Of a DNA stretch of 64,000 nucleotides, positions 43,373 to 51,393 are shown piece after piece. Source of the DNA: Planctomicrobium piriforme (GTDB taxonomy: Bacteria > Planctomycetota > Planctomycetia > Planctomycetales > Planctomycetaceae). A program made the position numbers and the translations under genes. The notes below the pieces were generated by a model. The model saw only the letters and a list, made by a program, of their open reading frames with translations, ran no database searches and was not told the origin of the DNA. How positions within the stretch are numbered: the stretch's first letter is position 1; every line of letters begins with the position of its first letter. The stretch covers positions 238,543 through 302,542 of the forward strand of contig NZ_FOQD01000007.1 of NCBI RefSeq assembly GCF_900113665.1, read 5' to 3'.

Positions 43373-44833
43373 TCACTGCTTCAGGTTGGCAACGTCTGGG
43401 TTGGCCTTCTGGTGTTTCAGTTCGATGAGCAGGCGAGTGGCTGCATCGACGAGTTGTTCGCCAGAGCCAGCGGCACAACGCGTCGCCAGGCCTTCATAAG
43501 CTCCTTCGGGATACGCCCGCATGTTGGGAACGTAACCGATCGAGCGGTTCGAGAGTTCGTGAATCATCGTGTACCGGTATGGCGAGGCGTTCTTGATCGC
43601 CAGACCGAACTCGACAAACATTTCGCCAGGCAGCCCGACCCAGGCGAGTTCGGGACCAAGCGCGATCACCTGCACTTCCGCTTCGAACCATTGCCGCCCG
43701 GCTTCGTTGTAGACGTCAACTTCACCGTCGAAGAATTTCGCAGAGTTGTTGTGCTGGGCCGCCATGTTGGCCCCCTTCTCGCGCGGAAAGTCGATTTCAA
43801 CCATTTTGCGGCCATATCGCAGCGTCGAACAATCGAGCGGTTGCAACGTCGGGAACGTCCGCAAAACGGCTGCCGCGAGCACGGAACCGATTCGGGCCGA
43901 CTCTTCGTGCCCCTTGGCGCGACGGGGGTTCTTGGGGTCGAGCAGGTTGTAGTGATTGATGTTTCCCGCCGCGCCGATGGCGAACAGGCTCAACATATCA
44001 GAGCCCCTGGCCGTGCGAAGAATCTCGTGCAGCGTCCCGGCGAAATCAGCAGTGGGCGCCGACCCGCCGTCGGTATCCAGATGCAGCGAGAAGTTCACCA
44101 GCGTGGCCAGCGGCAGTTTTTCAGGCGATTCGAAGTAGACCACGCCTACTTCCGGATCGGTCGGACCGGCGGCGCGGACAATCTGTTCGTGAAGCGCGGG
44201 ATCGTTCTTGCCGGGGTTGGTGAGAACGGAACCGTCTTTCATCACGAACCGTCGATTGAAACTGATGGTGTCCTCAAAGCCAATGCCGGCCAGGCCGACC
44301 GCGGGTTCGAGATTCGAGTTGGCGATGCTGATGGCTTCGGCCATCTTGCGGGGAAGCAGCTCGATATAGGCCAGAGCCTTCTGTTTGGCTTCCTCATCGA
44401 CCTTACCCAGGTAGCGTTCGCGAATCTGCGGGGCAGTGTGCGTATGCGTGGCGCTGATCATGATTGCGTCGGCATCGATCTTCGTTTCCGCGACGATCAT
44501 CGCCCGGGCCGTGTCGTACATGTGATTCGGAATACTCGTCACATCACAGGCGGCGATCGCGACTTTTCTGCCGTCGCATTCAATCACAATCGCCCGCACG
44601 CACAACGGGTCATGCGCTTCTTCTGATAGTTTGACGAAGGGCCGGCTCATCGGCGTGAGCATCGGCGTTCCGAGCGGAGGCGTGATATCGACCAGCCCCT
44701 TCCCGATACGGAGTTCGCCGGCCGAAGCGCACTGACAGATCAGCAGCAGAAGCAGCACGGCCAGGGGCCATGCGAAGGAACGGCGTTGATGCGGCTGCGT
44801 GTTCAAAGTCGAAACCCTGTCTTCAAGAAACAA
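43373..44833 (-). CDS. Neutral/alkaline ceramidase-like secreted protein
   Basis: 486 residues if begun at the TTG at 44833; a TTG nine codons later (44806), preceded by CAGGG, is an alternative, and no ATG exists before the mature domain. The signal is FAWPLAVLLLLLICQCASA. The mature protein starts LRIGKGLVDITPPLGTPMLT. Metal-site motifs are ISATHTHTAPQIRERY and LVNFSLHLDTDGGSAPTADF, with LFAIGAAGNINHYNLLDP and LAWVGLPGEMFVEFGLAIKN further on. It keeps the HTHT motif of the 26375 protein. It sits between the SGNH hydrolase and sulfatase genes on the same strand. Confidence 0.88.
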   Translation of the reverse strand: MFLEDRVSTLNTQPHQRRSFAWPLAVLLLLLICQCASAGELRIGKGLVDITPPLGTPMLTPMSRPFVKLSEEAHDPLCVRAIVIECDGRKVAIAACDVTSIPNHMYDTARAMIVAETKIDADAIMISATHTHTAPQIRERYLGKVDEEAKQKALAYIELLPRKMAEAISIANSNLEPAVGLAGIGFEDTISFNRRFVMKDGSVLTNPGKNDPALHEQIVRAAGPTDPEVGVVYFESPEKLPLATLVNFSLHLDTDGGSAPTADFAGTLHEILRTARGSDMLSLFAIGAAGNINHYNLLDPKNPRRAKGHEESARIGSVLAAAVLRTFPTLQPLDCSTLRYGRKMVEIDFPREKGANMAAQHNNSAKFFDGEVDVYNEAGRQWFEAEVQVIALGPELAWVGLPGEMFVEFGLAIKNASPYRYTMIHELSNRSIGYVPNMRAYPEGAYEGLATRCAAGSGEQLVDAATRLLIELKHQKANPDVANLKQ

Positions 44834-44869
44834 ACATGAGGTACTGCCGCGAATAACAGATCGAAGAAG

Positions 44870-46294
44870 TCATTCTGCTCCGGACTCGGCGAGCAAACGG
44901 GACATCTCTGTTTTCATCGACTCGAGCGCCGACTGCGCAGTCGGGTCAGAGATGCGGTTGCTCAATTCGTACGGATCGCTCTGCAAGTCATAGAGTTCAT
45001 CCATGCCCGTCAGATCCGTGTAGCGGATGTATTTCCAGCGATCGCCGCGAACCGCCCGATAGCCCATCTTGTGCATGCGGGGGAAGACGGTGTCGGTGTA
45101 ATACTCCACCAGAAACGACGACCGCCAATCACTGGGAGTCTTGCCAGACAGCAACGGCACGACTGAATGTCCCTGATATTGTGTGGGAATCTTTGCTCCG
45201 GCGAATTCGGCAAACGTTGGAGCGATGTCGAGACCCAGCACGCAGGCGTCAATCGTGCTTCCGGCCTTGATCAGCCGCGGATAACGCATGAGAAACGGAA
45301 TGCGAATGCTCTCTTCATAGGCCAGCCGGCGTTCCACGCTCAGGCCGTGTTCGCCATAGAAGTAACCGTGATCGCCAATCACGATCAGTACCGTGTTGTC
45401 GAGTTGCCCGGTCTCCTGGAGCGTCTTGTAGATCTGTCCGACCCCTTCGTCGACGGCAGACAGCATTCGCAGCCGATTCAGAATCGAGGTATCGCTGCTG
45501 CCGGTCGTCGGGCCAAGAGGTGGCAGGCCGGCAATCTGTTGCTGCAGAGCCGGTTTATCCAGGGGAGGCACGCCGGCATTCGGACGCCGGGGCACAGTCA
45601 CCCCCTCATACAGCGCTACATGACGCGGAGCGGGAATGAAGTTTGAAGCGGTCGGGTCAGACAGCTTCCCATCAGCCGCCTGAGCGGTTTCGGGGTGAAT
45701 CGCTTTATGCGAGAGATACAACAGAAACGGCCGGTCGTGCTTCTGACGCAGGAACTGGACGCTGGTTTCATTGAGCACGTCGGTCACATAGCCATGCGTC
45801 TGGACCGTCTTGCCGTCGTCATTGACCATCGAATCAAACGAGGTTCCCTGCCCTTGCAGGCAGTACCAGCGGTCGAAACCGGAACGACGGCTGTTGTCGT
45901 TCCCCATGTGCCATTTGCCGATGAAGGCCGTTTCGTAGCCCGCCTGCTTGAGCACCTGAGGGAAGGTCTCAAGCTGATGGCTCCGCGGACTGCGGTCGGT
46001 GTTGTCGGTAATCCCGTGCGTGTGAGCGTATTGACCCGTCAGGAAGCTCGCGCGACTGGGAGAGCAGAGCGGCGTGGTGATGAACGCGTTGAGGAATCGC
46101 GTCCCCTCTTTGGCCACCCGATCGATGTTCGGCGTCTGCACGAACGAGTTGCCGGTGCAGCCCAGGTCATCCCAGCGCAGGTCATCGACAATGATGAACA
46201 CGAGATTGGGGCGGGCAGCAGTTTCAGCGGCAGCACGGGTCGCGATCTGATAAACCAGCAAAGCCACCAGCAGAGACAAAGACCGAAAGAACAT
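44870..46294 (-). CDS. Type I (formylglycine) sulfatase, secreted
   Basis: 474 residues with a signal peptide (MFFRSLSLLVALLVYQIATR). Metal ligands begin with PNLVFIIVDDLRWDDLGCTG. The maturation motif is TPLCSPSRASFLTGQYAHTH, whose cysteine is converted to formylglycine by an FGE-type enzyme not present here. FIGKWHMGN carries the Lys and His of the active site, and LIVIGDHGYFYGEHG holds the second Asp-His pair. The subfamily resembles S1 arylsulfatase/choline-type enzymes that desulfate glycans; planctomycetes hold hundreds. It probably heads the minus-strand run sulfatase, ceramidase-like, SGNH, DUF1080, cytochrome. Confidence 0.96.
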   Translation of the reverse strand: MFFRSLSLLVALLVYQIATRAAAETAARPNLVFIIVDDLRWDDLGCTGNSFVQTPNIDRVAKEGTRFLNAFITTPLCSPSRASFLTGQYAHTHGITDNTDRSPRSHQLETFPQVLKQAGYETAFIGKWHMGNDNSRRSGFDRWYCLQGQGTSFDSMVNDDGKTVQTHGYVTDVLNETSVQFLRQKHDRPFLLYLSHKAIHPETAQAADGKLSDPTASNFIPAPRHVALYEGVTVPRRPNAGVPPLDKPALQQQIAGLPPLGPTTGSSDTSILNRLRMLSAVDEGVGQIYKTLQETGQLDNTVLIVIGDHGYFYGEHGLSVERRLAYEESIRIPFLMRYPRLIKAGSTIDACVLGLDIAPTFAEFAGAKIPTQYQGHSVVPLLSGKTPSDWRSSFLVEYYTDTVFPRMHKMGYRAVRGDRWKYIRYTDLTGMDELYDLQSDPYELSNRISDPTAQSALESMKTEMSRLLAESGAE

Positions 46295-46924
46295 GGCGCC
46301 TCAGCAGTGAGAAGCGATTCGAAACGATGCAACAACTCCGAGCGACTGGCGGCCTGATCTCTGTCGAGACAAATTCGGCCGCGCTGGGCTCAAATAGTAT
46401 TTCTACCGTGATTGCACGCTTAACGCTTTATTTGCAACATTTGCCTCAGTGCTTAAATAGCAGGCGAAGTTTGCGCGAACTTCGTGCAAAGAAAGTGAAG
46501 AAATGGGGAAATCGAAATTTCTTCGTTAAACGAGATTCTCGACAGGGAAATGGAAATGGGGAGCATACAAGAGGCGATCCCCCCGGTCGCCGCGAGGTGT
46601 TTCCCCGACTTGGATTTCCGGAAGTCACCAGTCGGTCCGGTGACAATTGGCATGAGCCGTGCGTAAGGCTGTTGTCAGTACTGAAAACTGCGAAAAACAG
46701 GCTTCGAGCGAACGTCGGTGACGTTTTTTCTGGCCGAGTTGCCCGTTTCCGGTGCAGGCACAGCGATACGCGTCTCGCCCTTGGCGCCCCCAGGGACGAG
46801 AGTGTTTTCCCTTGTCGAATCTTTCTATCGAGCAACGTGCTCCCGGACGGATTCTGGCGTATCGCATCAGGATGAATGTGCCGTGGGCAGTTCGAATTCA
46901 CAGGTGACCGCACCTGGTTCCTTA
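46295..46924. other. 630-base divergent intergenic region with overlapping dyads
   Basis: The region separates the sulfatase run (minus) from a metallophosphoesterase (plus). An AT-richer core (46380-46520) contains CGAAGTT-TGCGCG-AACTTCG at 46465-46484, overlapped by TTTGC...GCAAA at 46470-46490. These are candidate regulator sites about 170 bases upstream of the sulfatase start. On the minus strand a TACTAT near 46397 could be a -10 box but its -35 is poor. Frames running through here as an N-terminal extension of the phosphoesterase look non-coding. Confidence 0.5.
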
Positions 46925-47884
46925 ATGCTTCAACGTCGACAGTTATTAACTGCATTCGGCGGGCTCTGCGGTTATTCATTAGCAACGCATTCGGTCTCGG
47001 CTGAAACTGTCGCGTCACGCCAGCGCGTGTTGCGGGTGGCCCATGTGACCGACGTGCATCTCCAGCCAGAGCTCCAGGGAGCAGAAGGACTCGCCGCCTG
47101 TTTCCATCACCTTCAGTCCCAGACTGATGCCCCCGGACTGATCCTGCTGGGGGGCGATCACATTATGAAGTCGTTCGACCAACCCAGAGATCGCGTGCAG
47201 ACGCAGTGGGATCTCTGGCAGTCGGTGACGAAAGCCGAGTTGTCGACGCCTATGCGGTCGTGCCTGGGGAACCAGGATGTCTACGGCTGGAACAAGGCTG
47301 CCAGCAAGACCAGCGGTTGCGAACCGGAATACGGCAAGAAGTGGGCGCTCGACGTCCTCGGTCTGCCGAAGTCTTACTACAGCTTCTCTCAAGCAGGCTG
47401 GCATTTCATTGCCCTGGACGGACTGCAACCCGGCGATGGGGATGGCTCGCTCGCCGCTTACTACGACGAAGAACAATTCGCCTGGCTCGAACGCGAGCTG
47501 GCGAGCGTTCCCAATGAAACACCCATCCTGATCTGGACGCACGTCCCCATCGTTTCCGTGCTTCCCATCCTGATGGCCAAACGCGATACGACTGACAGCC
47601 ATGCCCTCGTGGCTGCAGGAAATGTGCATACCGACGCCAACCGCGTCGTGGCATTGCTGCAGAAATATCCCAATGTGAAAGCCTGCTTCAGCGGACATCT
47701 CCATCGGGTGGAGCATGTGCAGTTTCGAGGAATTGATTTCTACAGCACTGGAGCAGTGTGCGGGGCCTGGTGGAAAGGGCCGATCGACGGCTTCAGCGAA
47801 GGTTACACCGTGATCGATCTGTTCGACGACGGATCGCACCAGGCGCAATACGTTCCCTATGGCTGGAAAGCAGTTGCTTCCTGA
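46925..47884 (+). CDS. Metallophosphoesterase (calcineurin-like), paralogue 1, with GNQD in place of GNHD
   Basis: 319 residues. The ATG at 46925 begins MLQRRQLLTAFGGLCGYSLA, a twin-arginine-type signal. Calcineurin-fold motifs in order are VAHVTDVHLQPE, LLGGDHIM, SCLGNQDVYGW, LIWTHVPI and FSGHLHRVEH. The third motif normally reads GNH(D/E), where the histidine acts as proton donor; here it is glutamine, so catalysis may be altered or lost. The remaining metal ligands are present. The paralogue at 49827 keeps GNHD. It is followed 39 bases later by a small lipoprotein gene, as its paralogue is by a related small protein. Confidence 0.9.
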   Translation: MLQRRQLLTAFGGLCGYSLATHSVSAETVASRQRVLRVAHVTDVHLQPELQGAEGLAACFHHLQSQTDAPGLILLGGDHIMKSFDQPRDRVQTQWDLWQSVTKAELSTPMRSCLGNQDVYGWNKAASKTSGCEPEYGKKWALDVLGLPKSYYSFSQAGWHFIALDGLQPGDGDGSLAAYYDEEQFAWLERELASVPNETPILIWTHVPIVSVLPILMAKRDTTDSHALVAAGNVHTDANRVVALLQKYPNVKACFSGHLHRVEHVQFRGIDFYSTGAVCGAWWKGPIDGFSEGYTVIDLFDDGSHQAQYVPYGWKAVAS

Positions 47885-47923
47885 CTTCCAGACGAACCGA
47901 TTCCTGACTTCAGCCACGAGCCC

Positions 47924-48430
47924 ATGACCATCATGAACACACAGAAGCATGCCTTGCGAGTTCCTTTCAAAGTCACCAGCGCCGCGTGTCTGGCGCTCAT
48001 GACCATCCTCGCTGCAGGTTGCGGCGGCAGCGCCAAAGACCCGTACAACCGCGTCGGATACTCCGGCGTGGTGACGCTGGACGGCAACCCGATGAAAAAC
48101 GGCTTCCTGTATTTGGAGCCGCTCGAGAAGCAGCCGACGCAGTCGTTCGCTTCGATTCAGGACGGCAAGTTTGGAGTCGACCGCACCGGCGGTGCCGTGC
48201 CGGGCAAATATAAAGTGGCGATCGTACTCGACGAAGCGACCGACCTCCCGGAAGGGGTCGACCCGCAAACGCCAGAAGGCGCGGCCATCGCCGACAAGCT
48301 GTCGAGAGAGGCCGCGAAGTCAAAGCCGCTCGATGCGTCCTACAACATCAACTCGAAACTCGTGGCCGAACTGAAACCTGATGCCCCCAATGAATTCGTC
48401 TTTGATCTGCAGTCAAAGCCTGCAAAGTAA
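47924..48430 (+). CDS. Small lipoprotein with carboxypeptidase-regulatory-like fold
   Basis: 168 residues. A lipoprotein signal ends ALMTILAAGCGGS, with the lipobox LAAG-C. The mature part carries YSGVVTLDGNPMKNGFLYLE, DGKFGVDRTGGAVPGKYKVA and ends ELKPDAPNEFVFDLQSKPAK, the pattern of planctomycete transthyretin-like or carboxypeptidase-regulatory-like proteins (G.V.LDG.P...G.V.F.P, followed by G....GKY.V.I). It is probably structural or binding rather than enzymatic. It forms a pair with the upstream phosphoesterase. The protein at 50893 is its relative (VTLDGVPMADGYVFFEPKEN). Confidence 0.85.
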   Translation: MTIMNTQKHALRVPFKVTSAACLALMTILAAGCGGSAKDPYNRVGYSGVVTLDGNPMKNGFLYLEPLEKQPTQSFASIQDGKFGVDRTGGAVPGKYKVAIVLDEATDLPEGVDPQTPEGAAIADKLSREAAKSKPLDASYNINSKLVAELKPDAPNEFVFDLQSKPAK

Positions 48431-48591
48431 TCGGCTGAAAATGCTGTTCTGAATGAGTTCTCGTTTCACCGGCGTCCGTCCTGAAGTTGAAGAAGTTTTT
48501 TGCCGCATGAACGGGAATTGTCTGGAGTGCTCGATCTCGACTGTTTGCGTTTCATCGTCCATTTTCCATTGAAATAGAGGTAAGACCCACA

Positions 48592-49581
48592 ATGACCAAA
48601 TCGCGCAGAGGATTCACACTGATCGAGCTGCTGGTCGTCATCGCGATCATCGGCGTCCTCGTCGGACTGCTGCTGCCGGCAGTGCAACAGGCTCGCGAAG
48701 CAGCCCGGCGTTCTCAGTGCGTGAACAATCTGAAGCAAATCGGATTGGCAATGCACAACTATCACGACGTTCACAACGTCTTGCCGCCGGGAAATCGGAG
48801 CACGCTCTACGCCACCTGGGCACTCTATCTGTTGCCGCACATGGAACTGACGAACCTGTATCAGACCTGGGATTTTAACGCTGGCGCGAACGGCCGCACT
48901 TACACGACCGCTCCGAATCTGGCCGTCACCCAGACTCGAATCGGCATCTACACCTGTCCAACCGATATGGAACGCACGAATGTCACTTCGACCGCAGCGC
49001 CCGTGATTCCGCACCACAACTATGCTGCAAACTACGGGAACGCGGCGCTGAATCAGCAGACGTCCTACACCGGCGTCGACTTCAAAGGCGCGCCCTTCGG
49101 CAACATTCAAAATGATGCCAGCGCGACAGCAGCAAATCGACCGAGCCGCGGCTGCATCCGCTTCGGCAAGATCACCGACGGGTTGTCGTCCACGCTCATG
49201 GTGAGCGAACTGATTCAGGGATCCGGCTTTAATGGATCGACCAAAGCCGACCTGCGGGGCAGAATCATCGGCTATTCAGACGGCGGCTATTTCACCACGC
49301 AGAACACGCCCAATTCGCCGATCAACGATTGGGAAAACACGAACTACTGCGTCCCCCCAGTTCCGACGAGTATTCTCACCTTTGCCAACGCCGAAAACCC
49401 GCCCTGTGCACAGACCAACCAGTTCAGTTACATGCAGCGTGCAGCCCGCAGCCGTCATCCCGGCGGCGTGAACTCGCTTCGTTGCGACGGCTCGGTCGGC
49501 TTCAACATCAGCTCGATCGACCTCAACGTCTGGCGGAACGCCGGTGCTTCGCAGGATGGTGAACTCCTCGGCGAGTTTTAG
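48592..49581 (+). CDS. DUF1559 prepilin-like protein
   Basis: 329 residues. The type IV prepilin N terminus is RRGFTLIELLVVIAIIGVLV, with cleavage expected after the glycine and glutamate at position 5 of the mature protein. It is followed by LLLPAVQQAREAARRSQCVN, the invariant DUF1559 segment. The C-terminal HX9DG motif is SRHPGGVNSLRCDGSVGF. Planctomycetes encode dozens of these; they are thought to be pseudopilin-like surface proteins, with the variable middle (here TYTTAPNLAVTQTRIGIYTC and onward) likely binding something specific. GAGGTAAG precedes the ATG. It sits exactly between the two phosphoesterase/small-protein pairs. Confidence 0.96.
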   Translation: MTKSRRGFTLIELLVVIAIIGVLVGLLLPAVQQAREAARRSQCVNNLKQIGLAMHNYHDVHNVLPPGNRSTLYATWALYLLPHMELTNLYQTWDFNAGANGRTYTTAPNLAVTQTRIGIYTCPTDMERTNVTSTAAPVIPHHNYAANYGNAALNQQTSYTGVDFKGAPFGNIQNDASATAANRPSRGCIRFGKITDGLSSTLMVSELIQGSGFNGSTKADLRGRIIGYSDGGYFTTQNTPNSPINDWENTNYCVPPVPTSILTFANAENPPCAQTNQFSYMQRAARSRHPGGVNSLRCDGSVGFNISSIDLNVWRNAGASQDGELLGEF

Positions 49582-49826
49582 AGCAGTTTGCTCTCCCGTG
49601 TGCCCGCGTCGTATGCGATTTCAGCAACCGAATATCTGAATTCCGCGGGGCAAGATCGGGCAATTCATTTCGCAAGTTGCTCACAGTTGCGGCGAGACTT
49701 GGGTTGACCTGATTTCAAATGCAGTCCGGTGTGATTTCCGCGATGGGAGATCGCACCGGATTTGCTCGTTCCGGGACCAGAGAAAATGCACGTTGCCTGT
49801 GCGCAGGGACAGACGAGGGAGGGGAG

Positions 49827-50825
49827 ATGAACGAACTTATCAGAGACGGAGCAGCCTGGAGCCGACGCGGGTTTCTCTCGGCCGGATTCGGATTGGCCGC
49901 GGCCGGACTGTTCCCCTTTCGCGGCGCTGCCGCAGCCGACGGAACACGTCGACGGGTCTTGCGGATCGCACATCTCACCGACATGCATATTCAGCCGGAG
50001 CTGCGTGCCGCAGAAGGGGTCTCGGCGTGCTTGAGGCAACTGAATGACATGCCGGATCGGCCAGACCTCATCCTGTCCGGCGGTGATCACATCATGGACT
50101 CGTTCCGTCGCCCCCGGGAGCGAACGGCGACGCAGTGGAACCTGTGGTCACAAGTGGTCAAAAACGAAAACGGGATTCCGATACACTCTTGTCTCGGGAA
50201 TCACGACGTCTGGGGCTGGGATCGCACGAAGAGCGGCACAACGGGCACAGAGCCCGAGTACGGCAAGCGCTGGGCCTGTGACGTCCTGGGGCTCGACAAG
50301 CCGTATTACAGCTTCACGCAAGGGGGCTGGCGGCTGATTGCCCTTGACGGCGTGCAGCCCTCGCCGCGGCCCGGCGAGTTCTCGGCCTTTCTGGATGACG
50401 AACAATACGACTGGCTCCAGCGGGAACTGGAGAGTCTCCCCTCCACAACCCCCGTCCTGCTGTGGACGCACATCCCGATCGTCTCAGCAGTTGTGAATCA
50501 TCTGGCAACGCGGGCCACGATTCACGACGACGGTCTTGTCGAAGCGGGGCATGTCCACGCAGATTCCCTGAAGATTGTGAACCTGCTTTCCCGTTTCCCC
50601 AATGTCAAAGCCTGCCTGGGAGGGCACCTGCATCGCGTCGAACGCGTTGATCTCAGAGGAATTCAGCATTATTGTAATGGTGCAGTCTGTGGAAAATGGT
50701 GGCGCGGCGCCAATGAAGGCTTCCCCGAAGGCTTCGCATTAGTCGATTTGTATGAAGATGGTTCCCACGAATGCCGCTATCAGACGTATGGATGGCAGGC
50801 GAAAGAACGCGAAAAGCCAAGCTAA
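49827..50825 (+). CDS. Metallophosphoesterase (calcineurin-like), paralogue 2
   Basis: 332 residues. The ATG at 49827 follows GAGGGAGGGGAG, a very strong ribosome site. SRRGFLSAGFGLAAAGLFPF is a Tat signal. Motifs are IAHLTDMHIQPE, LSGGDHIMDSF, SCLGNHDVWGWD, LLWTHIPIVS and LGGHLHRVER, giving a complete two-metal site. It is closely related along its whole length to paralogue 1 (for example PEYGKRWACDVLGLDKPYYS against PEYGKKWALDVLGLPKSYYS). It probably hydrolyses a phosphoester outside the cytoplasm; the substrate is unknown. The small protein gene at 50893 follows after 67 bases. Confidence 0.93.
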   Translation: MNELIRDGAAWSRRGFLSAGFGLAAAGLFPFRGAAAADGTRRRVLRIAHLTDMHIQPELRAAEGVSACLRQLNDMPDRPDLILSGGDHIMDSFRRPRERTATQWNLWSQVVKNENGIPIHSCLGNHDVWGWDRTKSGTTGTEPEYGKRWACDVLGLDKPYYSFTQGGWRLIALDGVQPSPRPGEFSAFLDDEQYDWLQRELESLPSTTPVLLWTHIPIVSAVVNHLATRATIHDDGLVEAGHVHADSLKIVNLLSRFPNVKACLGGHLHRVERVDLRGIQHYCNGAVCGKWWRGANEGFPEGFALVDLYEDGSHECRYQTYGWQAKEREKPS

Positions 50826-50892
50826 GGGCAACCGTTCCTGACCCCAGACAGACTGCCGTTGATTTCGTGACCGGGCCGACCAGGAGATTCTT

Positions 50893-51393
50893 TTGAAGTA
50901 TGTGAAGTATCTCGTGGTGCTAATGGCAGCCCTGGCGGTGACCTCCGGCGTCCGCTGGTATCGGTCGACGTGGGATCCTTATCCGCGACTTCCGCTCACC
51001 GGGACGGTCACTCTGGACGGCGTGCCGATGGCCGACGGCTATGTCTTCTTTGAACCAAAAGAAAATCAGCCGACACATTCGGGCGGTCTGGTCCGCGGCG
51101 GAAAATTTGACGTGCCGCGGGCAGAAGGAGTGGTGCCTGGTCTGTATTCAGTGGCGATCATTGCCGCGTCCGACCTGATGGCCCCGCCCAACTCGCCTGG
51201 AACCGTGATGAGCCCCATCAGCCCCACAACCGCCATCGAAACATCGACGGTCTCGACCGCCGACGCCGAACGAGTCGTCATTCCCTTGCGATACAACAAG
51301 GAGACCGTCCTGCGGGCTCAGGTCAAAGCAGGGCTGCCGAATCACTTTCAATTCGAACTGCTCAGCGACAGCGAGCCGGGGTTACGGAATTGA
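50893..51393 (+). CDS. Small secreted or membrane-anchored carboxypeptidase-regulatory-like protein
   Basis: 166 residues from a TTG at 50893 with AGGAG six bases before it, which decides the start. The N terminus KYLVVLMAALAVTSGVRW is a signal or anchor without a lipobox cysteine. The body has LTGTVTLDGVPMADGYVFFE, GKFDVPRAEGVVPGLYSVAI and a C-terminal LRAQVKAGLPNHFQFELLSD, matching the fold of the lipoprotein at 47924. The lipobox seen in that paralogue is missing here. The last 12 bases overlap the convergent HD-GYP gene. Confidence 0.82.
   Translation: MKYVKYLVVLMAALAVTSGVRWYRSTWDPYPRLPLTGTVTLDGVPMADGYVFFEPKENQPTHSGGLVRGGKFDVPRAEGVVPGLYSVAIIAASDLMAPPNSPGTVMSPISPTTAIETSTVSTADAERVVIPLRYNKETVLRAQVKAGLPNHFQFELLSDSEPGLRN

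Noticed and set aside
43412..44626. 404-codon plus-strand frame opposite the ceramidase-like gene
   Set aside because: It is antisense to a gene with complete family motifs; the product has no recognisable domain.
46718..46924. 69-codon N-terminal extension of phosphoesterase paralogue 1
   Set aside because: It would bury the Tat-type signal at residue 70; the ATG at 46925 places the signal at the N terminus as in the paralogue.
47015..48268. 417-codon minus-strand frame across the phosphoesterase and lipoprotein genes
   Set aside because: It spans two genes and their gap on the other strand, both of which have clear domains and signals.
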